Positions 1-7,421 of a DNA stretch of 34,872 nucleotides are shown piece after piece; position 1 is the stretch's first letter, and every line of letters starts with the position of its first letter. The stretch lies in the IMG/VR virus record IMGVR_UViG_3300020190_000192, positions 1-34,872 of that record; one strand, given 5' to 3'. The notes below the pieces were generated by a model, which made no database searches, was not told the DNA's origin, and saw nothing but the letters and a program-made list of their open reading frames with translations. Made by a program: the position numbers and the translations under genes. This DNA is from a virus.

Positions 1-351
1 TTGGCGATTGCGGAGCGTGCGAAAACGAAACCTGGGGCTACTTGGTTGGAGCGTAAAGCGGCTGGGGCTACGGCGGGGAATGTGATTGTTGGTGATGGTA
101 GGCGTAATGGGACGCAGAGGGTGGTGCATGGGAAAGGTGTTTCTTCTAATTTGACGCGTCAGGATGGTTTGCGTAATCGGCGGTCGGTATGGTTTTTGGG
201 TGGTGGTGGAGTGGGGTTGTCTGCTGATGCTGTGGATTTGTGTGTGAAGTCGGGTTCTCGGGTTGGGGATGTTGTGTGGGATGTATTCGGGGTTGGTGAC
301 GTGGAGGGGGTTGTTGTTGGGTTGGGGCGGCGTTTCGTTTCAGGTTTTTAA
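1..351 (+). CDS. C-terminal fragment of a DNA methyltransferase-like protein (5' end outside window)
   Basis: The frame is open to the left edge, so the N-terminus is missing; 116 residues and a stop are visible. The layout resembles the end of beta-class DNA methyltransferases: an Arg-rich stretch with RRSVW (compare KRSVW in the methyltransferase at 9783), then a hydrophobic strand and a glycine loop, GDVVWDVFGVGDVEG, where active enzymes have a DPFxGSGTT-type SAM-binding motif, then LGRRFVSGF. The expected Pro and the GSGTT run are absent, so SAM binding may be altered or lost. It ends 26 bases before the convergent end of the next gene. Assignment rests on this pattern only. It could be a diverged methyltransferase or a degenerate one. 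Confidence 0.5.
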   Translation: MAIAERAKTKPGATWLERKAAGATAGNVIVGDGRRNGTQRVVHGKGVSSNLTRQDGLRNRRSVWFLGGGGVGLSADAVDLCVKSGSRVGDVVWDVFGVGDVEGVVVGLGRRFVSGF

Positions 352-377
352 GATTGTTGAGCGAGGTGTTTTGCGTT

Positions 378-899
378 CTAGATTTTGGTGAGTTGGTGTT
401 CTTTTAGTACGAGGCGCGGTCCGTGTCCGAAGTCGGCGTGTTCGGCGTTTGCGAAGAAGTTTTCGCGTGTGGTTCCGCCAAGTATTTGGAATTGTGTGTT
501 CGTGCCGATGTTTTCTAGTTGTGTGGATGGTTGATTGCACCATACGACTAGGCATTGTTCTGTTTCGGGTTTCCATAGCCCGTAGTTGCAGTGCTTTGGG
601 TCGTTGATGATGAGTATTTTGCGGGTTGAGGTTTTGATTTCTGTGCTTTTGCCGTTGATGGTGGTGTCGTGTCCGTGGTCTGCCCCGATGTAGATGTCCC
701 AATCAACGGTGGTTCCGTAGTGGCGGGCGGTGATTACTTCTCCTGCTTTGCCCATCATGATGATGCCCTTGGGGGTCATGGTGGCGGTGTATTTGCGGTC
801 GGTGACTTTGTGTTGGCGTTTGTTTTCGTAGCAGTCGTTGACCCATTTGCGTAGGTATATGACTTCTTTGGCGGTGAGACGCATTATCGGGTAGGTCAT
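378..899 (-). CDS. Putative PD-(D/E)XK-type nuclease, 173 aa
   Basis: A small protein whose centre looks like a PD-(D/E)XK nuclease core. It has a helix with MGKAGEVITARHYG (candidate Glu), then DWDIYIGADHGHDTT, then INGKSTEIKTST, giving Asp followed about ten residues later by Glu-x-Lys on a strand. I infer metal-dependent DNA cleavage. The start is ATG in an ATGA overlap with the stop of the upstream gene, so it is translationally coupled. It is the last gene of a unit that also holds a winged-helix protein, a DNA methyltransferase and a second nuclease-like protein, which raises the possibility of a restriction role. I do not recognise a named family, and a recombination or repair nuclease is equally possible. 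Confidence 0.55.
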   Translation of the reverse strand: MTYPIMRLTAKEVIYLRKWVNDCYENKRQHKVTDRKYTATMTPKGIIMMGKAGEVITARHYGTTVDWDIYIGADHGHDTTINGKSTEIKTSTRKILIINDPKHCNYGLWKPETEQCLVVWCNQPSTQLENIGTNTQFQILGGTTRENFFANAEHADFGHGPRLVLKEHQLTKI

Positions 900-1324
900 T
901 GTGGTTGGTCGTATTTCGGGTTGAGCATCATGTCCATTACTTCGTGTTGTTCAAGGATAAAGCCCTTGGCGGGGTTGTCGCTTTTGGGTGCAAAGTTTTG
1001 TTTGTTCTTTTCATTGAATCGTTCGGGGTGCGCCCGCATATAGCGTTTCATACGGGCGGTTTTTATCATGAGGAATGTACCGTCTAGGTGGTATTGGTAA
1101 ACCCACCATTTCGCGGTGGTGATGTTGATGCCCGATTTTTTCCAACCTTCGTTGCGTGGATTTTGGTCGGTTTCTATGGCGATTCTGCCGTTGCGGTAGC
1201 GGTCTGTTTTGATTTCTATTGAGCCGCTGTTGGCGTCATTGAGGAAATCGCGAATGATTTGTTCCCCGTTTTCTCCGTGTTGGAGGTCTTTCAAGAAGTT
1301 TGGTGGTATGTCGTATTCTCTCAT
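896..1324 (-). CDS. Putative PD-(D/E)XK nuclease, Holliday-junction-resolvase-like, 142 aa
   Basis: The first third has GENGEQIIRDFL followed by SIEIKTDR, a Glu helix and an ExK strand, then IAIETDQN and a SGINITTAKWWVY stretch. This order (EIK-T-D, an acidic IET strand, then SGI-TTA-W) is, from memory, typical of small phage nucleases of the PD-(D/E)XK fold, often annotated as resolvase-like. The remaining 60 residues are basic and unassigned. The ATG start overlaps the TGA of the methyltransferase gene (ATGA), and its own stop overlaps the next start in the same way, so three genes are coupled. Likely roles are resolving branched DNA before packaging or acting with the methyltransferase; the sequence does not decide between them. 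Confidence 0.55.
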   Translation of the reverse strand: MREYDIPPNFLKDLQHGENGEQIIRDFLNDANSGSIEIKTDRYRNGRIAIETDQNPRNEGWKKSGINITTAKWWVYQYHLDGTFLMIKTARMKRYMRAHPERFNEKNKQNFAPKSDNPAKGFILEQHEVMDMMLNPKYDQPQ

Positions 1325-2058
1325 TGTCGTTCCATGTTTAGTTGAGCATCTTCAACATATCGGGGGTCTATGTCGTAGCCGATGTATTTTCGTCCCAATC
1401 GTTTTGCTGTGGTGGTTGTTGTTCCGCTTCCGTTGAACGGGTCAAGCACGACATCACCAATTATGGTCGTGAGAAGAATGCAGTTCTCTACAAGTTGTTG
1501 GGGAAAGGGTGCAGGGTGAGTCGTTTGTTTTGGCGGTGCGATATTCCATATTTCGGTTATGTAATCAGGGTTCACATTTTCCCTGTGGGTGCGGGGTTTG
1601 TTTTTCGTCAACCAATACACATGTTCGGTGTTCGGCAGTAGATGGTCTTTACGAATATTTGGACTGTTGTGTCTATTCCAAATTATGAGTTGATAGATTA
1701 TTGCGTTCGTTTTATGTATGAACTCGGTTGGCAGTCGTGCTTGGTTGTTGTATCGTCGCGGTTTGTGGTTGAAAAAAATTGAGCCGTCACTTTTTATGAC
1801 GCGAAGAAGTTGATTGATTACCGCAATTATCCATTCTTGATATTCTTCCTCTCGCATATTGTCGTGGTACGAGTTGTAGTCAATGTTGTGTTTCTGCCAA
1901 ATCTGATTGCTGTTTTGTGTTCTGCCTTCCTGTATGCCTTTTTTGTTGTAGGGGGGTGATGTGACGACCGTGTTGATGGATTCGTCGGGAAGTTTTCGCA
2001 GTTCACTGAGCGCTTCCGCGCACCTAATTATGTTGGTCTCAATATTTGCAGACGACAT
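1321..2058 (-). CDS. DNA methyltransferase, beta-class (N4-cytosine or N6-adenine)
   Basis: A SAM-dependent methyltransferase acting on an exocyclic amino group in DNA. The catalytic motif TSPPYNKKG lies near residue 33, and the SAM-binding loop DPFNGSGTT follows in the C-terminal part, then LGRKYIGYDIDP. That motif order (IV before I) is the beta class. SPPY is seen in both N4-cytosine and N6-adenine enzymes, so the base cannot be assigned. At 245 aa it is a compact enzyme. An AGGACG stretch lies just upstream of the ATG. The stop overlaps the following nuclease-like gene by four bases and the winged-helix gene ends 10 bases upstream. It may be a phage self-protection methylase or the M part of a small restriction-modification set. 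Confidence 0.9.
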   Translation of the reverse strand: MSSANIETNIIRCAEALSELRKLPDESINTVVTSPPYNKKGIQEGRTQNSNQIWQKHNIDYNSYHDNMREEEYQEWIIAVINQLLRVIKSDGSIFFNHKPRRYNNQARLPTEFIHKTNAIIYQLIIWNRHNSPNIRKDHLLPNTEHVYWLTKNKPRTHRENVNPDYITEIWNIAPPKQTTHPAPFPQQLVENCILLTTIIGDVVLDPFNGSGTTTTTAKRLGRKYIGYDIDPRYVEDAQLNMERQ

Positions 2059-2068
2059 TTCGTCCTGT

Positions 2069-2533
2069 TTATTTTGTAACGAATGGGACTGTGTTGTTAC
2101 TGCCGTTCAGGATGCTCTCCTCTTCCTTTTTCAATGATTTGTTGCGGGCATGAATTGCCGAAGCGGTTTGACTGTTTCCGTGGGGATTCATGATGGTGAA
2201 ACGCTTATCCAACTCTCGTATCATTGCAAATCCGTCCTGAGTAATCCGCCATTGAATACCGTTGAAATGGCGTTCAAGGAAACCCGACTTTGTGAGAGTG
2301 TTCGTATAATGTTTTATTTTGTTTCGGTCAATTTTTTCTAGTTGAAAGTCGTAGTACTCGGTTCTCGTGAACCACTCACCCTCTTTCATTCGTGTGCGCA
2401 TGCGTGCGTAGCACAATACCATGTAGGAGCCGCGTCGTCCCCCCTTCGCCATGCCCGCGACCGTGTTGGCTTGCCAATCCGAATTTTCGGTGTTCATTTG
2501 GTTACTGCTCATGGTGCTAGATTCTACAGTCAT
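2069..2533 (-). CDS. Winged-helix DNA-binding protein, 154 aa
   Basis: The middle of the protein reads like a winged helix: WFTRTEYYDFQLEKIDRN, KIKHYTNTLTKSGFLERH, then a hairpin NGIQWRITQDGFAMIREL. That is a helix, a recognition helix ending in 'GFLER', and a two-strand wing. I infer a transcriptional regulator of the unit it leads (methyltransferase and two nuclease-like genes). I chose the ATG at 2531-2533 because GGGAAGG lies 6 bases upstream; longer frames would run into the opposite gene, and ATGs at 2512 and 2497 are alternatives. With this start, its ATG overlaps the ATG of the divergent gene inside one CATG palindrome. The C-terminal 45 residues are polar and probably disordered. Confidence 0.65.
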   Translation of the reverse strand: MTVESSTMSSNQMNTENSDWQANTVAGMAKGGRRGSYMVLCYARMRTRMKEGEWFTRTEYYDFQLEKIDRNKIKHYTNTLTKSGFLERHFNGIQWRITQDGFAMIRELDKRFTIMNPHGNSQTASAIHARNKSLKKEEESILNGSNNTVPFVTK

Positions 2534-3104
2534 GGCACACCTTCCCGCTACCCAAATCATTTCGTCGGACTTCAGTTTTTGGAGCAGAAAAGCCCCCGTT
2601 ATGGGCGGTGTTTGGCAGGACGCTGCATCGTGTGCCTTGGAGTACATTTACGATGTTGTTGCCGAGATGCAGGACGCGGAGTATGAACCGCATCTCACCG
2701 ATTTGCGTAAAATGGTTGACGACGGCATTGGTTCGTTTTTTGACCAGCCAATTCACCCAAATTTGGGGCGGTTTGCATTTTGGCGCGACTTGGGCGCAAC
2801 TGGAGTGGTTTTGTCACGCAAGTTTTGTAGCCGTCCGATGCGACAGATGTTCGTACATGAGACTTTGGTGAACAAGCAGACGGATTACGGGCATGACAAT
2901 GTTGCGCGGTTTGGTTCGCGTGGTTTGCTGGTGCGTATGCACGACAAGATTGCGCGTTTAGAGAACATCATTGCCAAGGGTGTTGACCCGAAGAACGAGT
3001 CGCTGTTTGATAATTTCATGGATGTTGCGGGCTATTCGGCAATTGGTTGTATGTGGGAGGCGGACGAGTTTTTGTTGCCGTTGGCTAATGCGAAAGCGTC
3101 CTGA
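2532..3104 (+). CDS. DUF1599-like (nucleotide-modification-associated domain 1) protein, 190 aa
   Basis: The C-terminal half matches the DUF1599 pattern as I remember it: NKQTDYGHDNVARFGSRGLL, then RMHDKIARLENI, then NESLFDNFMDVAGYSAIG (residues about 113-172). The conserved features are K-x-x-DYG, the DK-x-x-R helix, and E-S-x-x-D-x-x-x-D with an aromatic. The family is all-helical and is associated with nucleotide modification and MazG-like pyrophosphatases; the exact reaction is not established. About 100 N-terminal residues contain no motif I recognise. The ATG at 2532 is chosen because MAHLPATQ begins the coherent part. There is no Shine-Dalgarno sequence, and an in-frame ATG at 2511 is possible. 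It overlaps the next gene by 17 bases. Confidence 0.7.
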   Translation: MAHLPATQIISSDFSFWSRKAPVMGGVWQDAASCALEYIYDVVAEMQDAEYEPHLTDLRKMVDDGIGSFFDQPIHPNLGRFAFWRDLGATGVVLSRKFCSRPMRQMFVHETLVNKQTDYGHDNVARFGSRGLLVRMHDKIARLENIIAKGVDPKNESLFDNFMDVAGYSAIGCMWEADEFLLPLANAKAS

Positions 3105-3339
3105 GCATCCCAAGAAACCCCAACCGCAGGGGGTGCGTTTGTCTGGGTCAAATATTGTGCCGAAGGGTTTTAAGCCGTACGTGGTGCGTGACCCGAAGAC
3201 GGAGCAGGATGTGGTGGATTTTTTGTCGTCTGCTGCCGAGGCTGGTGATTGGGAGGCGGAGTTATTGCTCGGTCTCCTGAAAGTAATGTCTTTAAATGAT
3301 TTGATTGTTGAGGGTGCTATTCGTATTCAGCGGGGTTGA
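3088..3339 (+). CDS. Small hypothetical protein, 83 aa
   Basis: It starts at an internal ATG that overlaps the end of the DUF1599-like gene by 17 bases in another frame, typical of coupled phage genes. The first 25 residues are Pro/Lys-rich (RKRPEHPKKPQPQG), and the rest is likely helical (VVDFLSSAAEAGDWEAELLLGLLKV). Codons here are G/T-rich like the genes to its left. No family recognised. It is the last plus-strand gene before an abrupt composition change near 3350. Confidence 0.55.
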   Translation: MRKRPEHPKKPQPQGVRLSGSNIVPKGFKPYVVRDPKTEQDVVDFLSSAAEAGDWEAELLLGLLKVMSLNDLIVEGAIRIQRG

Positions 3340-3371
3340 TGCCTGTTTATTTTGTGAGGCGTGGGGCTCTG

Positions 3372-3377
3372 TAAAAT
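3372..3377 (+). promoter_or_regulatory. Candidate -10 box for a leaderless transcript of the DUF5872-like gene
   Basis: TAAAAT lies six bases before the GTG start at 3384, the spacing expected when transcription begins at the start codon itself. There is no Shine-Dalgarno sequence. No convincing -35 element is visible, so this is weak evidence. Confidence 0.3.
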
Positions 3378-3383
3378 TGGTGA

Positions 3384-3923
3384 GTGGATAAGTTGTCTGT
3401 AAAAGTTCTCGGTACACCCATACGAAAGGCAAGTACAAAATCTATGTTTGATGCCAACCAATCGGTTCACGACTTCTATCTCGTGATGTCCAACGCACAA
3501 GAAAAAAGCGAATCGCCATACACGAACAACGCGTTGCGTGAACGCATCAAGGCTCGCGTGATGGCTGGTTCGGAGGGTGGGCGACCCGGTCAGTGGTCTG
3601 CTCGTAAAGCACAACTCGTGGCGTTGCGATACAGGAAAGCGGGTGGGGGGTACAAGAAGGGTAAACGCCCAAGCAAGAAGCAACGGTCGCTGAAAAAGTG
3701 GGGACGAGAAAAGTGGAGAACCTCGGACGGCAAACCAGCCTTGCGTGGGGGCAAGATGCGCAGGTATTTGCCCGATAAGGTATGGGGAAGGTTGTCGCCT
3801 GCTCAGCGTGCCGCCACGAATCGCAAGAAGATTCAAGGCGACAAGCGAGGACGACAGTTTGTTGCGAATACCGAAACCGCCAAAGATAAGGCGAGAAGTT
3901 ACAGGAAACGAAATAAATTTTAA
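3384..3923 (+). CDS. DUF5872-like basic protein, 179 aa
   Basis: Most of the protein matches the pattern I associate with DUF5872, found in phages and large DNA viruses: SARKAQLVALRYRKAGGGYKKG, then SLKKWGREKWRT, then RYLPDKVWGRLSPAQRAATNRKK, then GRQFVANT. It is strongly basic throughout, which suggests nucleic-acid binding, but the family has no assigned function. The GTG start at 3384 is the first in frame, with a TAAAAT box six bases upstream and no Shine-Dalgarno sequence. Its stop TAA overlaps the next ATG by one base. It opens the plus-strand block that continues through WhiB and the primase-helicase. Confidence 0.7.
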   Translation: MDKLSVKVLGTPIRKASTKSMFDANQSVHDFYLVMSNAQEKSESPYTNNALRERIKARVMAGSEGGRPGQWSARKAQLVALRYRKAGGGYKKGKRPSKKQRSLKKWGREKWRTSDGKPALRGGKMRRYLPDKVWGRLSPAQRAATNRKKIQGDKRGRQFVANTETAKDKARSYRKRNKF

Positions 3924-4369
3924 TGAGCGTCAATAAAAAATCTGCTCCACAAAAACAGGTAGTAGAAATAGTTAGAGTAGGGCAGTGGGGTCGTGTTGAG
4001 TATCAGCATATCCTTGAATGTGGGCATGTTGAGGTTCGTAAACGCCCATCAAAAACGGACAAAATAGCGTGCACATGGTGCGTTATCGCCACAGAAAAAC
4101 AGCGAGAACTCCGCACCTTGACAGTTGTACCTCCCCCGATTACCGAAGAACCGTGGGACTTCTATGACGATGTTGCCGTTGATGAGATAAGGCTTGCGCA
4201 AACACGGTCAGCATTAGCACACGCTCTCGGATGTCCGCAGGAAAGCATAGAAATTGTGTCATCTGTTGACGAAAAGGGAGACTTGACGGTGAACTACATG
4301 ACTGTGTTGCTTGACTACGGGCAGGCGCTGACAATAATCAAAAAATCGCAGAATATCGTTGACATCTGA
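3923..4369 (+). CDS. Hypothetical protein with a putative zinc-binding site, 148 aa
   Basis: It begins at ATG in a TAATG overlap with the preceding gene. Residues 28-52 contain HILECGHVE and, after a basic stretch, CTWC, so Cys-Gly-His plus Cys-x2-Cys could bind zinc. The C-terminal half is acidic then hydrophobic (VDEIRLAQTRSALAHALG; LTVNYMTVLLDYGQALTII) and could fold as an alpha/beta domain. No family recognised. Confidence 0.65.
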   Translation: MSVNKKSAPQKQVVEIVRVGQWGRVEYQHILECGHVEVRKRPSKTDKIACTWCVIATEKQRELRTLTVVPPPITEEPWDFYDDVAVDEIRLAQTRSALAHALGCPQESIEIVSSVDEKGDLTVNYMTVLLDYGQALTIIKKSQNIVDI

Positions 4370-4396
4370 ATTGGTCTGTGGTTATGCTTGGAGCCC

Positions 4397-4876
4397 ATGA
4401 ACAAGAGCCTCCGCGCATCTCTCCCATTTGATTCATCCAAATCCGCTTGCCGTGAACACGGAGTTCGTGTCTTTTATCCAATCGTGGAAAAACCGACAAT
4501 GTCAAATAGGATGCGTGCGTTAATTCAGGAAGCAAAAAAGATTTGCTCCACATGCGAAGTCAGGGAGCCCTGTCTCAACTATGCCTTAGAGAATGAGTCG
4601 CACGGAATTTGGGGTGGATTATCGGAAACGGAGCGACAATACCGTAGATTAGAACTAGGTATTACTTATAAACCGTGGGAAACAGGAAATGGTACCGAGG
4701 TGGAATCCATAAATGCGATTCGTGCCCGTCGTCGTTGGCGGGATGCTGAACGAAAACGACGAGAACGTGAACGCAAATCAAAACAACGAGACGAACAAAA
4801 TCCTGACCGAAAAAAGAGGCGCTCCAATGTCCAATACGAAGTGGTAATTGAAGATGAAATGATTGAATCAGAATGA
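4397..4876 (+). CDS. WhiB-family iron-sulfur transcriptional regulator
   Basis: WhiB-like proteins are actinobacterial regulators that bind a [4Fe-4S] cluster through four cysteines and act at promoters with the main sigma factor. Here Cys18 and the cluster ICSTCEVREPC (Cys50, Cys53, Cys59) give the C-xn-C-x2-C-x5-C pattern, followed by the turn GIWGG at residues 70-74 and LSETERQYRR. The C-terminal 75 residues are extremely basic and charged (RARRRWRDAERKRRERER), longer than in small WhiBs, and may add DNA contacts. The ATG at 4397 has GGAG a few bases upstream; an in-frame TTG at 4388 is an alternative. The stop overlaps the primase-helicase start (ATGA). It ties the phage to an actinobacterial host and could switch early and late transcription. 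Confidence 0.88.
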   Translation: MNKSLRASLPFDSSKSACREHGVRVFYPIVEKPTMSNRMRALIQEAKKICSTCEVREPCLNYALENESHGIWGGLSETERQYRRLELGITYKPWETGNGTEVESINAIRARRRWRDAERKRRERERKSKQRDEQNPDRKKRRSNVQYEVVIEDEMIESE

Positions 4877-6627
4877 CACAACTTGCTTCTCCGACAGTTG
4901 AGTCGTTCTTAAACAAACTTAACGGCGTAAAAAAGACTGGCGCCGGTTGGCAGGCGCGTTGCCCATGTCGCAACGATGATGAAAATCCCTCTCTCTCTGT
5001 TGCGCAAGGGAATGACGGTCGCGTCCTCGTCACATGTCACCGTGGTAACGGTTGTGATGTGGTGCAAATTTGCACATCCCTCAGCATGAAAGTCACCGAC
5101 CTTTATCCCCCACGCAAGGAGGAGCGGAAACTTTCTCTTGTTGCGACATATGACTACCGAAACGAAAAAGGCGAAGTTATTTATCAGAAACAGCGTTTCG
5201 TAGACCAATGGGGAAAGAAAACATTTAAGCAACGCAGACCCGACCCAAGCAATCCCAAAAAATGGATTTATTCGTTGGAGAATATAGACAAAACGCTATA
5301 TCGTCTCCCCGAAATTATTCAGGCTCGTGAAAATAACGAAGTGATATGGCTCGTTGAAGGCGAAAAAGATGCAGATAATTTGGTCAAACTCGGCTGGTGT
5401 GCAACGACTCCGCCAAACGGCGCTGGCAAATGGCAGGATTCGTTTACCGAAATTCTTCGTGGGTGCGGAGTATTCATCATCGCCGATAATGATGTACCGG
5501 GTTGGGAACATGCGAAAGAGATACAACGCCGATTACAAAAAGTTGGATGTACGGTGAGCACATTTGTGCCACCTAAACAATTTAAGGATGTTTCCGAACT
5601 ATTGGCAAACGGAGGGAATCTTGAAGAACTAATTGATTTTAAAGATGCAGAGCCTCTCAATTCGGCAGAACGAAAAGACGAAGAGAATGAAGAGTCAGAT
5701 GAACAGGCTTTATCGGATGCAACATCTTCACTTGAATCCATAGCCTCGCAAATCACCAAAGTTCTATTGCGCCAAGACCTTTCTGAAGATACGCGAATTT
5801 CTCGTGCGACCATGTTGCTTAATCAAATCAAAGGCGAGAACGACTATGACCGAGGACGACTCATTAATTGGCAGGATTTCCTTGGTGAGTCGGCAGACGA
5901 GGAATTTGATTGGGTTATTGACAATCTGATTGAACGAGGTGAACGCATAATGGTGGTGGCAGCCGAGGGAGTCGGCAAAACCATGCTTGCGCGACAGGTA
6001 GCGATTTGTGCTTCCGCAGGTCTTCATCCGTTTAATTTTTCTCGTATCAAACCTATTCGCACCCTGACTATTGACCTTGAAAATCCAGAGCGTATTATCC
6101 GACGAACATCTACGAATATCATGAACGCGGCATTGCGTTACGGTCATGTGAAGCAGGTTGATGCACACATACTTATCAAGCCTGCTGGTGTGGATTTACT
6201 GAGGGCTGAAGACAGGGCAATAATTGAGGAGGCTGTAGAGAGAATCAAGCCAGACCTTCTTGTTGTTGGACCTCTATATAAATCATTTGTAGACCCTGGC
6301 GGGCGAACATCAGAGGCTGTTGCCGTTCAGGTGGCAAAGTTCTTTGACATGATTCGCGACTACCATAAATGCGCATTGTGGTTGGAGCACCATGCGCCCT
6401 TGGGTTCGTCAATGAGCACGAGGGATTTGCGTCCGTTCGGGTCTGCTGTTTGGTCGCGGTGGCCGGAATTCGGTCTTTCGCTACATCCCGACCCAACAAT
6501 TGTTGGGGAATATGTTTACGATGTGCGACATTTTCGTGGTGCACGAGACGAACGACCATTTCCGACTAAACTTAGAAGGGGTAAAGTATTTCCGTTTGAA
6601 TTAGTTGATGTGAGAGACCAAATATGA
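4873..6627 (+). CDS. DNA primase-helicase (zinc ribbon, TOPRIM, RecA-like ATPase), 584 aa
   Basis: A replicative fusion protein of the phage primase-helicase type. A CHC2-like zinc ribbon is near the N-terminus (CPCRNDDENPSL at about 30; CHRGNGC at 55-61). A TOPRIM domain follows, with VEGEKD at residues 161-166 and the metal-binding IIADND at 202-207. After an acidic linker (about 265-290) comes a RecA/AAA_25-type ATPase with Walker A EGVGKTML at 365-372, LTIDLENP at about 398-405 and the Walker-B-like strand DLLVVGP. I infer primer synthesis coupled to unwinding. The start overlaps the WhiB stop and the end overlaps the next gene (ATGA both times), so the three are coupled. The ATPase may be only a loader-type RepA-like helicase. 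Confidence 0.88.
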   Translation: MTQLASPTVESFLNKLNGVKKTGAGWQARCPCRNDDENPSLSVAQGNDGRVLVTCHRGNGCDVVQICTSLSMKVTDLYPPRKEERKLSLVATYDYRNEKGEVIYQKQRFVDQWGKKTFKQRRPDPSNPKKWIYSLENIDKTLYRLPEIIQARENNEVIWLVEGEKDADNLVKLGWCATTPPNGAGKWQDSFTEILRGCGVFIIADNDVPGWEHAKEIQRRLQKVGCTVSTFVPPKQFKDVSELLANGGNLEELIDFKDAEPLNSAERKDEENEESDEQALSDATSSLESIASQITKVLLRQDLSEDTRISRATMLLNQIKGENDYDRGRLINWQDFLGESADEEFDWVIDNLIERGERIMVVAAEGVGKTMLARQVAICASAGLHPFNFSRIKPIRTLTIDLENPERIIRRTSTNIMNAALRYGHVKQVDAHILIKPAGVDLLRAEDRAIIEEAVERIKPDLLVVGPLYKSFVDPGGRTSEAVAVQVAKFFDMIRDYHKCALWLEHHAPLGSSMSTRDLRPFGSAVWSRWPEFGLSLHPDPTIVGEYVYDVRHFRGARDERPFPTKLRRGKVFPFELVDVRDQI

Positions 6628-7247
6628 CAGAAAAGGGTTTGACTCGTGAGTTCCTAGCCGAAAGAGACGTACGCATATTCAAAATGCGTCAGGCTGGTAT
6701 CACCACCGCAGAAATTTCAAGAAGGTTTGGCATGACCAACAATGCTGTCAGTTCGTCTATACGGCGACAATTGGGCAGGTTGAGCCAAGAAGCGCTCATG
6801 GCGTATCCGGAGGTCTTACAGATGGAACTGGAGCGTCTGGATGCCCTTCAGAGCGCAGTGTGGCCGCTAACGCAACACAGAAAGGTCAAGTTGGATGACG
6901 GCACCGAGGTGTCTGTGGAGCCCGACATCAAAGCGGTATCAACTATTTTGTCAATTATTGACAGGCGTGCTCGTTTGCTGGGAATGGAGCAAAACAATTT
7001 GAATGTTCGTATGGATGTTCAGGACTCCACGCAGAATCAGTTGCGGGCTGTTTTGGCTGGTGCTCCCGGTGCACAAGTTTCTGAGAAGTTTGACGCTGAG
7101 GCTGAAGCAAAGAAATTGCTTGCGATTATGCGTGATTCTGGCGTGATTGAGGAGACGACGGTGAATAAGTTGTTGGGTGATTTCCCTGCGTTGACCGAAG
7201 GCGGGGAAGACGATGAAGAGAAAGGTGAAGACATTCACCCCGAATAG
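6624..7247 (+). CDS. Terminase-small-subunit-like / HTH DNA-binding protein, 207 aa
   Basis: Residues about 10-50 form a helix-turn-helix: RIFKMRQAGITTAEISRRFGMTNNAVSSSIRRQL. A helical region follows (YPEVLQMELERLDALQSAV; then AVSTILSIIDRRARLLGM), an arrangement typical of small terminase subunits and related phage HTH proteins, and the tail is acidic. In packaging it would recognise phage DNA and hand it to the large subunit. It is odd that it sits at the end of the replication unit, 11 kb away from and on the opposite strand to the capsid gene, and no large subunit is visible. A regulator or initiator role is therefore also possible. The start is an ATGA overlap. Confidence 0.6.
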   Translation: MTEKGLTREFLAERDVRIFKMRQAGITTAEISRRFGMTNNAVSSSIRRQLGRLSQEALMAYPEVLQMELERLDALQSAVWPLTQHRKVKLDDGTEVSVEPDIKAVSTILSIIDRRARLLGMEQNNLNVRMDVQDSTQNQLRAVLAGAPGAQVSEKFDAEAEAKKLLAIMRDSGVIEETTVNKLLGDFPALTEGGEDDEEKGEDIHPE

Positions 7248-7392
7248 TGCAAACGCTCACAAGTGGATAATTTATTATAAATGAATGCTTTTTTTGATAA
7301 CAGCCCTTCTCTTCATTATCGCTTCAGTGTCATTCCACAAATTCGTTCTTATGAGGGCAGTGGAACACCCATTTATCTGCTTGGACAATAAA

Positions 7393-7404
7393 CCGCTATC
7401 GCGG
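7393..7404 (-). terminator. Possible weak terminator hairpin after the oxygenase gene
   Basis: Read on the minus strand, CCGC-GATA-GCGG is a 4-bp G+C stem followed by TTTATT, 18 bases past the oxygenase stop. The short stem makes it weak. The rest of the 174-base gap between 7247 and 7422 holds no gene I can support. Confidence 0.3.
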
Positions 7405-7421
7405 ATTAGGGCTGAGCGAGA

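Noticed and set aside
340-702. 120-codon minus-strand frame overlapping the 173-aa nuclease-like gene
   Set aside because: His/Arg/Thr-rich shadow of the nuclease-like gene, which has better motifs and coupling to the upstream gene.
7281-7391. 36-codon ORF in the gap between the terminase-like gene and the oxygenase gene
   Set aside because: It has no ribosome binding site and no homologous features, and overlaps no unit; too little evidence to call it a gene.
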